This document shows, piece after piece, positions 47,840 to 61,000 of a DNA stretch of 64,000 bases. The stretch spans positions 868,001-932,000 of the forward strand of contig NC_057377.1 in NCBI RefSeq assembly GCF_016906535.1, in the 5' to 3' direction. Positions within the stretch are counted from its first letter, which is position 1. Every line of letters starts with the position of its first letter. The stretch comes from Rhizoctonia solani. Its lineage: Eukaryota; Basidiomycota; Agaricomycetes; Cantharellales; Ceratobasidiaceae. Under the pieces are notes generated by a model that was not told the DNA's origin, did not search any database, and saw only the letters and a list, made by a program, of their open reading frames with translations. The translations under genes were made by a program, and so were the position numbers.

Positions 47840-48649
47840 TTAATCATCACCTTCAATGGTGATGGTTAGAGGAACCTTGGTACCATTTCTCAAATTGATA
47901 ATAGCCCTATGACTTCCTGTCGACCTGAGCTTGGAGCTCCCATCATTGAATTCAAGTAGGGCGTTGGGTGGAAGAAGCGTGAGATGATGCGAATCTGATA
48001 GCCGCTGCAATACGTCCGCCTGCGTGACGGATCCATAGATTGCCCGAGAACCCAGTGGAGCATTGGTCTGCGCATGCCGGGGGGTTGAGGCATTTTTCAT
48101 TGCGCGACGGCGAAAGACTAGGTTGGGCAATTCGCGGAGACTTAATTCCAGTTCGGCAAAGTCTATATCCGGAATGAGAGGTGCATTGGGCTGAAAATAA
48201 CAAACTTGTAAATTTGGTACGAGCTATGGGGGTTCATTTGCTTACGTCTCGGGGGCGCTCTAATAGTTTAGGGGTCCCTCCTCGGCGGATGTAGGCTGCG
48301 AGGCCCATGGGGTATAGTTGGTTTCGCATGCGTCCGGGGTTGACCGTCTGTACGGAGCCTATGCGTTTCTGCGAATCAGAGATGATCGGGATAAGGAAGG
48401 ACTGATAAGTACTCACCAAAGGCTCCCAATCCTGGGATGTCTGCCGTCTTTCTGGGGTTGTCAAGTCTTATACAGGTCTAAATATTAGGGTACTTACGAG
48501 CTGTACCTCGATTAATCTGTGCCTGTGAGTATACCTCTGGAACATTATTTAGTCAGATACATTTTGGGGCTGGGGTACTTTGCACTCACGGCAAGCCGTG
48601 TGGGTGATGGGCGAGGAACGAGCAATAGGCTAGAGCTTAGGCGAGGCAT
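47840..48649 (-). CDS. MRPL50: Mitochondrial large-subunit ribosomal protein bL9m
   Basis: Five exons, complement of 48590-48649, 48498-48522, 48417-48451, 48246-48368 and 47840-48190, join in phase to 197 residues. The basic, Ser/Pro-rich N-terminus (MPRLSSSLLLVPRPSPTRLA) looks like a mitochondrial presequence. The bL9 signature is KRIGSVQTVNPGRMRNQLYP followed by MGLAAYIRRGGTP, at about residues 41-73. It would act in the mitochondrial ribosome, where yeast Mrpl50 is the bL9 homologue. The C-terminal extension has no recognisable domain. It is transcribed divergently from the GCP4 gene. Confidence 0.85.
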
Positions 48650-49207
48650 GGTGCCGTGGGTGAGTATCTTGCTCATTTTGGAGAGAACAATTCCGATTTG
48701 GCAGGAATACCCAAACGATGTACTCCCGAACGATGGGGCAGTGGAAAGGAGATAAACCCGCACGTGACGACCTCATTTATACATTTGTTCTCGCCTTAAA
48801 TCTCGTGCATTCTCATACTTCAGTAGTCAGTCTATCTTATATTTCGCGACCAATTCAATTCTCTGAGCCCCGTTTTACATTTCGCCGCAGGATTTTACCT
48901 CGAATGCATGTAGTTCGTTCAGCACAATGCCACAATTTAAATCAAAATTTCTCACGTGATTTGGTGGGTGGGGAGCCTTCCTCTTTTGACCGTACGGTAG
49001 TGGCACATCCGTCAAGTTTGGGGTCTCTATCTCTATCCTGAGACCTGGCAAACCATAATTCGAGAGAATCATAATTATTGAGCTTCTGCTGCGGCAAATA
49101 GCCACCATTTCTTCTGGATCGAAAACGACACCGTAATCGGATCGTATCACCAACTTTCAGTAGCTGGAGCTTTGTGTTTCCCTTGGAATGATTTCTGGTC
49201 GCCCGTC
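48650..49207. promoter_or_regulatory. Divergent promoter with TCACGTGA element
   Basis: This 0.56-kb region lies between the bL9m (minus) and GCP4 (plus) start codons and should drive both genes. TCACGTGA occurs at 48952-48959. ORFs in this interval have no support and overlap the expected promoters. Confidence 0.5.
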
Positions 49208-51715
49208 ATGCTCGCCGAAGTACTCTTGATTATGTCCGGCCATGCATCATCACTCCTTGAGCCTGATGGTACAATTGCACCTGCTTTCGCCCCTCTTCTG
49301 CACCCAGGTGAACAGCAAGTACTCAAGGAACTCGCAACCCTGGCATCGCAGTACCGTAAATTAAAACAAACCTGCCCCATTCTGGGCCAACAGTCCCAAT
49401 ACATGTCCAGTTTATGCGCAGCTCTTATTGAAATTTTAACAGAGTACGAGGATCTGGTTGTCGAAACCGAAGCTAGGATACTCAAACGCGACTCCGAGTT
49501 GGTAGCAAACGCAACAGTTGTACCTCTTTCCGCGGTCAAAGCTACTTTTTCTATTTGGAACGTGCAATTCGCCGCGTTGTGTTTATTGATCGACCAATTG
49601 GAGGCTGGACCACCTGGATTAGACGGAACGAGATGGCCCCCTGGTCCACTGATTGACCTATTACTCCAACGAGCGAGAACGGGTGTCCAACGTGTTGCAC
49701 ATGTAATCAATCGACTTGCGCTCGCTGTCCAACGTGTTTGGAGGAGCCATCTTCTCGCATTCCTAGTCCATGGAATCCTAGATGCTGCAGACCCGCTCGC
49801 CCGCGTTGCAGACGGCTATAAACTTAATCCAGAATGCGTTCCTTCGTGCGTGACCCCTCAAACGCGCGAGGCGATTGCGTATATCGGGAGAGCTGCCGCT
49901 GTTGTGGGCGTTGGTGTACCTAGGCAATTAGCGATTGTACATGCGAGATTGGTGGGGAGGGTTTTGCCCCAGGATAGGTATGCGTTTGATGGGGCTGTCG
50001 AGAGAATCAAGGGGAATATCAGTGAATGGTTGTGGACTCGAGTATTGACAAAGGCAGATGTGATTGGTGCTGTGGAATGTTTGTGAGTCCCTAATTTTTC
50101 TTTTTCACTAGGTCAATTCTCTAATGCTGCGTAGCGCAAATTATTTCTTATTACGAAATGGAGAGTTTGCACTCGCTCTACTTCGAGAGATCGAGCGTTT
50201 AAAGACATCCAGACTTTCCGCAAAACCTACTTCTCGAACCTCGAGCGGGTTAATTCGTGATACCGACCTTTCATTGGCTATCTTACGCGCGTCACTAGGT
50301 ACATCGGCACAAAACGACCCAAGCCTGGACAGTCTACGTTTTACTCTTGTGGATGGCCCGCTGCGGCCGCTGCTTCCACCTCCATCTGCTGCGCTTGCCC
50401 CAAATAAATCTACAGCTTACAATGGATTGGTGTTATTCGATGATTTGCTCCTCGGGGCGAGGGCGACGCTATCGCATACGCTTGCTTGGCCCTTGGATTT
50501 GGTTCTTGGACAAGCAGAGCTCCAGGCTTACGGTGCTGTATTTGCTTACCTGAGTGCATTGAGGAGGGGGCATGTTATGGTACTGGAATGCTGGGGTACC
50601 TTGAGTGGATCCTGGAAGGCTAGGAAGAAATGGGAGGGAACGTATGCACGGAGAAAGGCTAAAGGGAAGGGCAAGGCCGCGGACTTGGATCACATAGATG
50701 CGGAGGATGAGGCGAAAAGGAGTAGGTTGGTCAAATGCGCATGGGGAGTTGTCAGGGAGATGGTCTGGTTTTTGGACACATTTTGGTGAGTTACATCATT
50801 AGTTAAATATAACCTAATATTAATTTCATTAATTCCTTTTTAGGGGTTATATAATGACAGATGTATGGTCGGAAGCCTGTATATTTGATTTCTGTCTCAC
50901 ACAATTTGTTTTAGGTTATTGATGTACAATATCGCAAGCTACATGCACAACTCCGGCCACAACGCACTCTTTCCAATTCTAACCGTCGAAGCTCGACTAC
51001 AACACGCGCAACAACACGCGCAGGCTCTCCCACATCCACTCATTTTGGGCCCAGCCCCTCGACCCAATTTGGTCCTTCGGCTTCATCCACACAGGGATTA
51101 AATTTACGAGGGAGCGCATCTACTACTCAACATGAAACTCTTGATTTTTCAACCCTCCGGACACTACACGCTACCTATCTCGCAAACATTGTATCTGGGA
51201 GTTTGCTCGGGCATTCGGGATGCGCGTCGCTTGTTCGCGTAGCTCTGGAAACATGCGAGCGGTTCGTGGGGATGATTGAACGGTGGGGAGGTGACGTTCT
51301 TCCGGGAATGTTAGAGGAAGGCAGTGCAGGGGTAGGAGGTGCACTTCTAGATGAAAGACTGAAAACCATCAAAGAGATCGATGAGGCAAGTCCAGACGTG
51401 TTTGTCTTGGATTTTTCGGACTGAATGCTATTTCAGACGTTCCATTCGCACCTCGAGGCGTTTTACGAGCAGCTGTCCATGTCACCTGGGCAGGGGGTTG
51501 ATGGGTCGACTATTGCAGGAAATACGTCGGCCTATTTGAGGGACTTGTTCCGGCCTCGTGGAAGGGGTGGCAAGGGTATGACTGGGGCTGAAGAGGACCG
51601 GCGAACAGTAGAGCGATTATCGCTCAGGCTCGACTTCAATGCCAAGTTTTCCGAGCCTTATGGGTATGGGTACAGTAAGCAGTTGGGGATCTTGCAGCAA
51701 GGTGGACTGGTTTGA
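49208..51715 (+). CDS. Gamma-tubulin complex component 4 (GCP4-like, Spc97/Spc98 family)
   Basis: Exons 49208-50082, 50135-50785, 50845-50863, 50915-51397 and 51437-51715 join in phase to 768 residues. GCPs form the gamma-tubulin ring complex that nucleates microtubules at spindle pole bodies and other sites. The N-terminus MLAEVLLIMSGHASSLL with FAPLLHPGEQQVL is typical of GCP4. A GRIP-type core follows: LKELATLASQYRKL, FANYFLLRNGEFALALLREI, a W-rich segment, VIDVQYRKLHAQL, and the C-terminal RLSLRLDFNAKFSE. One exon is 19 nt and the last intron only 39 nt. The frame is open upstream to a Met at 49172, but alignment with the family favours 49208. The exon 4 donor (GTGTTT) is weak, and the disordered insert after 50990 is variable. 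Confidence 0.82.
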
Positions 51716-51815
51716 TAGCGTTGGCGCATGTATGTAACCTATTATACCCTCGGCCGTATTTCCATTAGTGGGTGACGACAGTGGGATGATCGGCGAGCTA
51801 AAGCTTGTTTCACGG

Positions 51816-51825
51816 GTCACGTGAC
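51816..51825. promoter_or_regulatory. GTCACGTGAC palindrome upstream of the giant gene
   Basis: A perfect 10-bp palindrome with a CACGTG core lies about 250 bp upstream of the ATG at 52076 and 100 bp past the GCP4 stop codon. It is the same motif as at 40194-40203, with shorter versions at 5533 and 48952. Confidence 0.45.
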
Positions 51826-52075
51826 TAAGGGTTGCATCCTGTTTGCGGCCACAAACGTCGATTGACTGGCGCTACTGTTCGGGAGTGTGCCTTGACTTGC
51901 GTTGCTAGATTCCGACCATCACTCCCGCCGCCGAGGCCTCAGTTGCCACGACCGGGATACTCTGCGAAATTGCCTTGTGTGCGCCGCGCTCGTTGTTGGT
52001 AACTCATTGGTTGAAATAAGGGCCCCGGCGGCTGTTGTCAACCAGTACCGCGGCTGATTAGGTAGTAGCCTTAAC

Positions 52076-55000
52076 ATGAGCACACCTGACCCAGCCTGGC
52101 GAATCAAAAGTATGTTCTTATTTTCTCTTTTCTCACACGATGGCTGAGCCTCGCACAGGAACACCGTGTCCATTCTATCAGGCAAGCCAATAGATCCGTG
52201 TTTTTCCGCGTTGCGCTGACACACCTAACCACGTCCTCTTAGTCCGGTAGATGCATCTTTAAACACAAGTGCAATTTTATCCACGACGGAGAGATTAATA
52301 TGCGGCGCCCGGATATACGAGCACATGCTCCGGTGGTATGTTCCATTTCAGACTTAGCATCCTTTGTTACTGAGACGAGACGCTGTTGTCCAGTACCGTC
52401 GCACCCCGGAAAACTCGGTCGATTCATTTAGTTCGTCAGAGGAAGATGAACCGGTACAAGAACACCGAATCGACGAACATTCGGCCGCGGCACCCTCGCT
52501 CATATTCTCCAGCATCTATGGGCCTCGACCCAACTCTATCAACAGACTACAGCTCACCAATGTCGACCTGCCCGTCTCTCCCGAGAGTCTCCCTCATACA
52601 CCTCCACGAACAAGCCGACCTACCAGCCACCACTCGACTCACAATCATGTCAACATCACCTCTCCTACCCCCTCACGACCGCTCTCATCATCACTCGGAA
52701 TTGGAATAGGCGGACGCGCCCAAGGGGGTCTTGCAGAAGTATTTACTGCAATCGCAAACACCCAAACCCTGGCCCAATCAACAACTCTTCCGCCCAGTTC
52801 GGCAGGGTCGCTTCCTTCTCCGTTGAGTCTATCCCCCAAATCACCTGCCAATGGTGCCCAAGAAATCATCATCAAGGACGAGGGCTATTCATTGGAACAA
52901 CTGCCATTCAAGCTCGTATGTCTTTTCCTTTACACATGCTTGTTTTGAATTCAACTGAACCCTGGCTATAATTCGTAGGCTCTTTCAAATCAATCCTCCT
53001 TGCTTCTGAACCGAACGTCTCGCGCTGCTCAACGTCGCTCATCTACATTTTCACAACAAGACACACCATCCAGCTCCGGTGCAGATATCGAAAAACGTCC
53101 GACTAGTTTAAGCGTCCCGGAACGGCTAAGCACAGGTTCATTGCCGAAGCATCTCGGAGACCGCCCCATTTCGGTCACCTCAGTTGAACAGATCGAGGAG
53201 GAAGGAAAAGTTGACGACGAACAGGATGAAGAGGAGCAAGTGATTGTAGACGAATCGCCATCATTTGAAGCGTTGCAGCCATATCCAAGAGATGTGAGCA
53301 CTGAGCCTAGCCCTGATCCGACAAGGCAGAACTTTGTCCCCCCTGCGCCTGTTCCTCCCCTACCTCCTGGTAAGCACTATTCGTTCATATATGCAAACAT
53401 AAACCGACGTATTGCCCCGTGTCAAGCACAACCGTCCAAGCCTCCTGTTCGGAACGATAGTTCCAGGCATATCGACCATGAGCTCGTCATTGATGAGCTA
53501 GAAGAGCGACTAGGCGTTTCACCTACACGACGCCGACGCGCCCGCTCTAACGCCGTCCCTAACCCTATCCCTTCGGCCGTTAGCCCTAACCGTTCCACGA
53601 CACAACCTACCGGCAAATCAGCAGACGCAATATGGGAACGCAAACAACCTATCGAGATACCAAAGTCAGCTGTCAATATGGGTGTTGCGCGAGACATGTT
53701 GGACGTCATGTTTTCAAAGAGGAATCAACAACAGGAGGAGAGGATCGAGGAGGAGAGTTCGGACGAGCATGAGAACGAGCAGAGTTTCTTGCCTGTTGAC
53801 TGGGACGTGGGATCTATGGCAGGGTTGGACGAGGAGGATCGATTCGAGAAGCATGATGACCCTGTTCGTCTAGAGCCAACCATGGTCCAGGTTGCTGCAC
53901 GCAGCGATTCAGTTGCCACACAGCGAGAGTCGACTACTACACGACGCGAACCGGCCATTCCCCAGGACGAACCAAGTGCAGAAAGTCGTAAATCCATTAC
54001 TGTACATCGCGAATCAACCTCCTTGCGTCCCGAATCAACCCCTGTGCGTCCCGCATCAACCATCGTACGTCGTGAGTCAACCTCTGTACATCGCGAACCG
54101 GCCCCCGTGCGTCGTGAATCGATCTCCGTGCGTCGTGAATCTGTTGGTGCACAGCGTAAATCGGCGCCGCGCGCGTCCATTCCAGTTCCGATCTCTCAAC
54201 CTAGCCCGCCCATTCTCCAAGCCGAGGCGCATCCTCAAACACCGAGCACCCCATCTACAGAACCGGAAACTCCCAACACCCAGCTCACTCAGAGCACTCA
54301 GCCCACTCCTCAATCCGATCACGAATTTGACGAGGCTGACACTGATGACGAGCATCCAGAAGACTTGGCGGACTTGATAGAGGCGGAACCTGTGGTACTG
54401 AGCACCCCGCGGAGCGTTGTCTTAAGACGAGAGGTTGGAAGAGAAACGAGTTTACCTTCAAGGGCGGGCACTAGCACTGGAGCTGGCACACCTGGTTTCT
54501 GGACACCTAGGCATGGAAGTGTGGTTGGTGGGAGTGGGGGACTACAAGTCATCGAGTCGCCAACTGTTGAGCAAATTCAACCCGAGCAAAGTCAATTTGA
54601 ACAAAGATTATCGGCCGAGCGAAACTTTTCGACACCGAGCGAACGTAGACTGTCAGTGGAGCAAAACCGACCAACATTAATCGAGCGACGACGATCATCA
54701 CGATTAGCTTCCATCGAACGCAGGCAATCAGCACAATTAGCTTCCGCCGAACGAAGGCAATCGACTAGCTCACGACGACTCGAAGACATTACACAAAGCA
54801 CGGTTAGCGAATCGACGTTGAACACAATAGGTGGACAGACGGAGAATGAATCACCCGTGAGTAGGCCTCTGGTTTCGAATCGCGATTCGGTTTCTGTGCC
54901 TGTTTTGGGTTCTGTTCCATCCACGGGTAATGGTCTGGGTTCGGATTTGAGTTCTTCCCCCTCTGCTCCTTCTCCTTTGGGGTCGGATTCAGGCAATGAT

Positions 55001-58000
55001 TTGGGTTTGGGTGTTGATTTGAGTCCGGATCCTGTTTCGCATTCACCTTTTCTTTCTACTCCTTTGGATTCAATTTCTTCTTCGGGCAATGATTCGGGAT
55101 TGGGTTCGAATTCGGAATCCGGGTTTCCATCCGTCGTGCCGACTCCGGAGCTCCCTGTTGCACTCGCTTCAGACCCCCATGGGCCTGCTCCTGCATCTCC
55201 TGTTGCGGGTACTACGTTAGCCTATCCAAAGCCTCAGGTCGAACCTATTTCGGAACCTTCTATTTCGACCCACTCGCCGATTAGTTCACCAGAGCCCGAA
55301 GTTTCGAATCCCATACCGCCTACTAAACCGGTTACTCCCGAGTCGGCGCCTCAAACCAAGCTCGGTACGGCATCTCGGGCCGATTTAGGCCTCGAGTCTG
55401 TTCTGCCGGAGGCCAGGGCCGAGCCTGTGGAAGTTCTGAAGGATCCCAGTTCTGTGCCTAGCGTCGAGACTCTACCTCCGTTACCTCCGCTCGTTTCAGA
55501 ATCAACTTCTGCGGCTGCTCGGGTCAATCCGAGCCTTGTCGCTGGTCCAACCTCTCAGGACGATCTCTCCTCACCTCGTTCTGTTGATGATGATCCCTCT
55601 CCGATCCCTATTCATGCTTCGAAGCCAAGCGGTGACTCCATTGAACCAATTCGAGCAACTCCGCATGCGGACGGTCCTGATTTAGATTTGGGACGTGTTG
55701 TGTCGAGATCAAGCAGTGACGCGGTGGGGCTCAGCGCGCCTGAACGTGGGGATACATCTGAAGATGCACCTCAAAGTGTGGCAAAGGATTTGGACGATAT
55801 AGCAGTCAAGAGAGAGATCAAGGATGAGACCAAGCAACCGAACGTCGTGGTAGCCATGGGGAAGGACGCAGCCGAGTATTCGGGCATAGCGATGGTTAAT
55901 GAAAAGAGCACGGCCAGCATCGAGGCGGTACACGAGGACCCGGGAAGACCCACGGGATACCATGAGGACAATCATCAAAAACTGGCTGAGGAGGGGTCTC
56001 AGGTCATCAATACAACTATCCGCCAAGGCACCGTCGAAGGCGACTTGGTGGCGTCGAGCGAGGAGTGGGCTGTGGTGCGAGATTCACCACGAGAATCATT
56101 CAAGGACGCCAATAAAGTCATTGGTGGCAATGTGCGTATATTATGGCCGATCATACTCATTGTTATTAACTAATGGATGGCCTAGATTATATCTGCACCT
56201 ATTCATAGCAGCGGAGATTTCGATGCACGGGCGCTTGTTTCAGACTCAGAGCCGGAGCCAATGCAGGACTCTGTCCTTAATCCCACATGGCCGCCGTCAA
56301 ATGACCTGGAACCCGTGCCAGAAGAGCCAGAGTCGGTTCCTGTTGTGGTGCGATCTGCGGGGGAACGCGAAATCGAGTTTGAAACCCAAGCACGAGCTGA
56401 GTCTCCGACTCCCGCCAAGCTTCCAGAGGGTAGACAAGTCCCGGAGCCCGAGGAGCCCTCCAGGACAGAGACACCAAGGTCTTCAGAAGGCTTGGTCACT
56501 GCGAAGGCGGTATCTAAGGCGCCTGTGTCCAGTCAGTTGGTCTCCCCTGTGGAGTCGGATGAGGCAGCTGTGGTGGAAGTCCCCCATAATGAATACGTAG
56601 CTGAGGTAGCCGAAGCGATCGATGAATCAATCACGAACATCAAACAGGCGTTACCAGAGTCAACTTCGGCAGAGATACACGAGGGACCCGAAACATGGCA
56701 AGAGATACAGCGAGAGATACGAAAGGAAGTGCAGCATGAAGTACGACAGGAAGTAACGCCGGTCATGGTGGAACATGATGGAGCGAACTCAGGTAGTCAA
56801 GAGGTCCAAGAGGATACACGCAGGCGATCGGAGGCACGGCAAGGAGTACATCGGGAAGTCCAACAACACGTGGAACAGGAAGCGACGTTGGTGGGGATGG
56901 AGCGGGGCGAAACGAGCGTAGATATACAAGGCAGGCAGGAGGATAGGGGTGGTGGAGAGACAAGGGTTGAGACCTTATCTAGAGTCTCGACGAAGCGTAA
57001 TTCGACAACCAAAGATGAGGAAGAAGTCCAAAGCGAGGCTTTGAGTCAAAATAAGCCGAAGCTTAGCGTTGGGAGCGCGAACGGTTACGAGGCTCAGAAA
57101 CCAGTCTATGCTGCCATACTTGATGATCCGGGATCGGTGACCGAGCAGCCAGCAAGTAGGAATGACCCGGAGGAACAGTCAACACCGGGGCCCTCGGTAT
57201 CCTTAGGTACTCCGAGATTGGACTCAGTGCCAGAAGTTGCTCGCCCCGAACCTCCGTTATCTTCTCTAATCGCTATTCCCACCGTTGCCCCTCTTCCAGC
57301 CTTGCTGCCGTCAACATCAATACCAGACAGAGAAGAGGCAATAATTGGACCAGATGATACCGACTCATTATCAGAGCTTGAGGAAGCATTTGGTGTTCGC
57401 AGCCCTGTTGCGCTCGAACCCTCACCTCCAGTCGCACCGCCCCAGTTACCTGCACCTTCATCTCCTCCTAGAATTCCGGCCCCTTCACCTGCCCCGATTC
57501 ATTCAAGCCCCTCAATCTCCGAGCAGACCCCAGCTCCCGACCCCTCAACAACCCTCCAGCACTTTCCAGTACTCCCATCATTTACTCCCATCGCACCGCT
57601 CTCACCGATCTTGCCTTCCTCTCTATCTGCATCACCCTCGGTGTCTGAACAACTCTCTTCGCCAATCTCTTCCTCGCCACCTACAACGTCTTCTCTTCCT
57701 GGGTCTCCATCGCAAATAGTGCCTGTCGTCCCGCTGTCCCCCATCTCGGTACCCGAAGTCTTGCCGTTGGGAATACGGCCTGTACAATCATCGACAAAGA
57801 CTCCTTCAGAGGATGAACCTTCCGCCAGCGACAATTCTTTCATGTCGCTTAGAGTTTCGCTTCAGCCTTCACCTTTGGAGCCCAGGGAACTTCCTCTTCC
57901 TGAGCCGCTCTTAGAGCCCGAGCTACCCACCCAGGCCATCATATCGAACGAGCCGGAGTTGCCTATACCACCTCGCTACCTTCCACCACCGCCTGTGCTG

Positions 58001-61000
58001 TCCCCGCCTTTGCTACATCAACTCGAGGCGGAGTCTAACCCAGAGCCCAAGCTTGAGTATGGTCCTAAAATCGATCTCAAACCTGAAATCGAGTCTCAAC
58101 TGGTACCTGAAGTGTCAGCGTTGCCCGAATTCCGTTCGATTGAGAACCTGCCCTCATCACCTCGGACCAACCCAGCTAGAGTGGTCGAGTCAATGTCTCT
58201 TGAACACCTTGCTCCTGAATCGGCTGTCGATGTAGTTAGTTTGATCGCTCCTGGGCCAATTACCCTAGAGCCGCCCATGCTCGATTCTCCTTTACTACCT
58301 GATTCGTCCTCGCTGCTTGACCCTCTTTCACCCTTGCCATCAGACCATGCTCTCGTGCTACCAGACACAGCCCCTGCACCCTTGTCATCTCGAGAATCGG
58401 AGACTGTTGCACCAGATAGGCCATCTCCACTAGCCGACCATCCTCGATCGACTGAATCTGCCTTCTGCGAGTCCGTCGTGGCCCATGAGCCTACTGCATT
58501 ACCAGAGTCTTCCTCCGAGCTCGAGCATTCTTCTTCTCAACCTAACGTAACTGCCGTGGTTCCACCGTTTAAAATCTTGCCATCCTCCAAGCCCACTGAG
58601 TCACCCGAAGCCTTTCCGCCACTCGCAAGTTCACCGTCATTTGAGTATGCACTTCCGCCATCTCCGGTTGCTCCTTTACCTGTAAACAATACTCTCTCCC
58701 AGTCCCTTGTGGCTGAAGAGTCCAGTCCTAGGCCCGGAACGCCTCCTACAGTTGAACCACCGCTACTGCGTGATCCCTTGCCACTACTTGATAACTCATT
58801 GGCACCCGAATCCTCTTCTGTGCAATCCACCACCTCATCTCCTGAGCCCCCAAATTCCGATTTATCCAAGGACCCCCACCCTCAGTCCGAACTCACTCAC
58901 CTGCCGGCAACACTCGAACCATCTGAATCCGCGGCTTCCAAGATCGAGCCCTCTCCCGAGTCATTCAAGCCCGTTTCCTTGCCTGATTTGTCTACACTAC
59001 CTAATTCTAGTCCACAGTATAATTCTCTTTTACCTAATCCTAGTCCACCTGATGTATCCATACCACTAGAGCATTTGTCACCTAGATCGCTTTCGTTTTC
59101 TGAACCCCCCACTGGGCAAGCCGAGCTGCCTGATCCCTCTTCATTGCTTGATCCTTCTACTCTACCCGGCTCCTCTTCATTAATTAGTTCCTCACCTTTT
59201 GATCCTTCCCCATGGCCTGGGCTTTCGGTAACGCCGAAACGATCCCCGTCCCCTTCGTCACCTGATTCTCCTTCGTCAACTCATCGTTCGCATTTGCTTA
59301 ACCTTTCTCCCTCACCCAAATCCACATCATTGCCCGATGCTCCTTTATTGGCTTCACATTTCGTGGAGTTTGCCTTGCCTCCGACGGAGGATTTGCAGGG
59401 GCCTGAGCACTTCTCTGAGCCTCAGCCAGAGCGCCTGGGTGGTTCTCTAGAACAACAGGAACCTCAGGTTACTTCTGATCGTCGAGATATTCAGGGTGCT
59501 ACAGATTCTCTGACGCCTTGGGGCTCTTTGCGATTCAATAGGTCTCCAGGGTTGCAGAGGACCTCGGATGATGAGCAGCAATTGCCCAAATCCTCGCTAC
59601 TATTTGACTATATCTCGCTTCCTCCTGATTCGCCGTCGCGCTCTTATACACCTTCGCCCCGGCTTGCCACATTGCCCGAGGACTCGCCACTGCTGCAATA
59701 CGCTCCGTCTTCGGGACCTGTTCGGTCGGCGGAGCGTGCTGAGATGCCAGAAAGCGAGGGGTCTCCCGATAGGGCCGACTCACTCAGGCAGTTAATGAGG
59801 GCCAACCCCCTCGCGTCATTAGAGCACTCAGACGAGCCCCAAAGCCCTCCGATTATAGGAGGCGCTCACTTGTCGCAACGGTCCTCCTTGTCTGAAATCC
59901 CTTCCTTGTCTGACTTTGCACCCCTCCCGCCACGCTCTGACACTGCTCCACAGTATGTCCGCACAGCAACTTTGGCTAGCGAGCCACGAGCCTCTTCGGA
60001 GCCTTCTTCCAAACCTCGACCCCGGTCTCAATTGAAACCTCTCCGTCTCTCGCTCATGCACGGACTTGGTACCCCATCTCCCAGCGCCATCATCACCCCT
60101 GTTTCAGCAAATACGGCTACCCCATCTCCTAGCTTCAGATCCGATGCCGCAACGCCAACTCCAACTGCAATGTACCCCACTCCCTCGTCGGCACACCCCA
60201 CACAACTACCCGCGAGACTGAGATCTGCGACGCAATCGCCTCCGCCCACGGAGGAAATGGTGGACAATGATTCCATATCTGAATTTCTTCCCAAAACCAG
60301 TGGGGCTGAATCAGTCTCATGGTTTGGGTCGAAAAAAGGTGTCAAGCGTGGAACCTTGAGCGCTTCCAGGCAGTCATTCAGGCGATCCGTTCATGAAACA
60401 GAGCCTACCTTATCCATGCGCGATGCGACAATTACTAGCCCAGGACGAAGCTCCGCGTCGGTGGTGGTAGAACGAATAGAGGAATCATCCCCTCAGTCTC
60501 CTGGTGCGTTGGCCGAGGACGATGACGTGAGACCTCTGCCAATGATCTGGGATGACGAAACTGAAGCTGGCTCGAAAGCTGGCTCGAGTCGGCAAGGGAC
60601 TCGATCACCCACTCGGACTATTCCTATGCTTGATAGTTTCCCACCAGATTCAGCCTCCATTGAAGTTGCACCACCTCTCAAGTCTCCTGATCGATTGGAC
60701 ACCGTGCCTAGGTATCCCACATTTGTGAACATCGGAGGCAGTCCACGTCTTTCTGAGGCGAAACCACCACCACCATCTCCACCCGCTGTCTTGGAGAACG
60801 TTTCAGAGTCTCACAATATTCAACCATCAGAGGTTGAGCCAGCAGCCCTCCGTAGCCGAAAATGGGCCGATACTGTTAATCAGGATTCTATTGGGAGCCT
60901 ACCCGATTTTAGTGCTCCGGCGCCTGGCACCCAAATGCTAGATGTGCAACCTGCTGAGGCTGACGAACCGCATACACCCAGAACGCACAAGGACCGGCTG

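Noticed and set aside
48718..49041. 107-codon ORF between bL9m and GCP4
   Set aside because: It overlaps the divergent promoter region, lacks motifs and has poor coding character.
54592..55089. Long minus-strand ORFs within the giant gene (also at 53725, 57499, 58537 and 60028)
   Set aside because: They mirror the low-complexity Pro/Ser/Glu coding of the plus strand and are absent elsewhere; antisense artefacts.
56132..56185. Membrane helix at the end of the 53000-56173 frame
   Set aside because: The hydrophobic residues come from translating an intron (GTGCGT...CCTAG); splicing continues the disordered chain.
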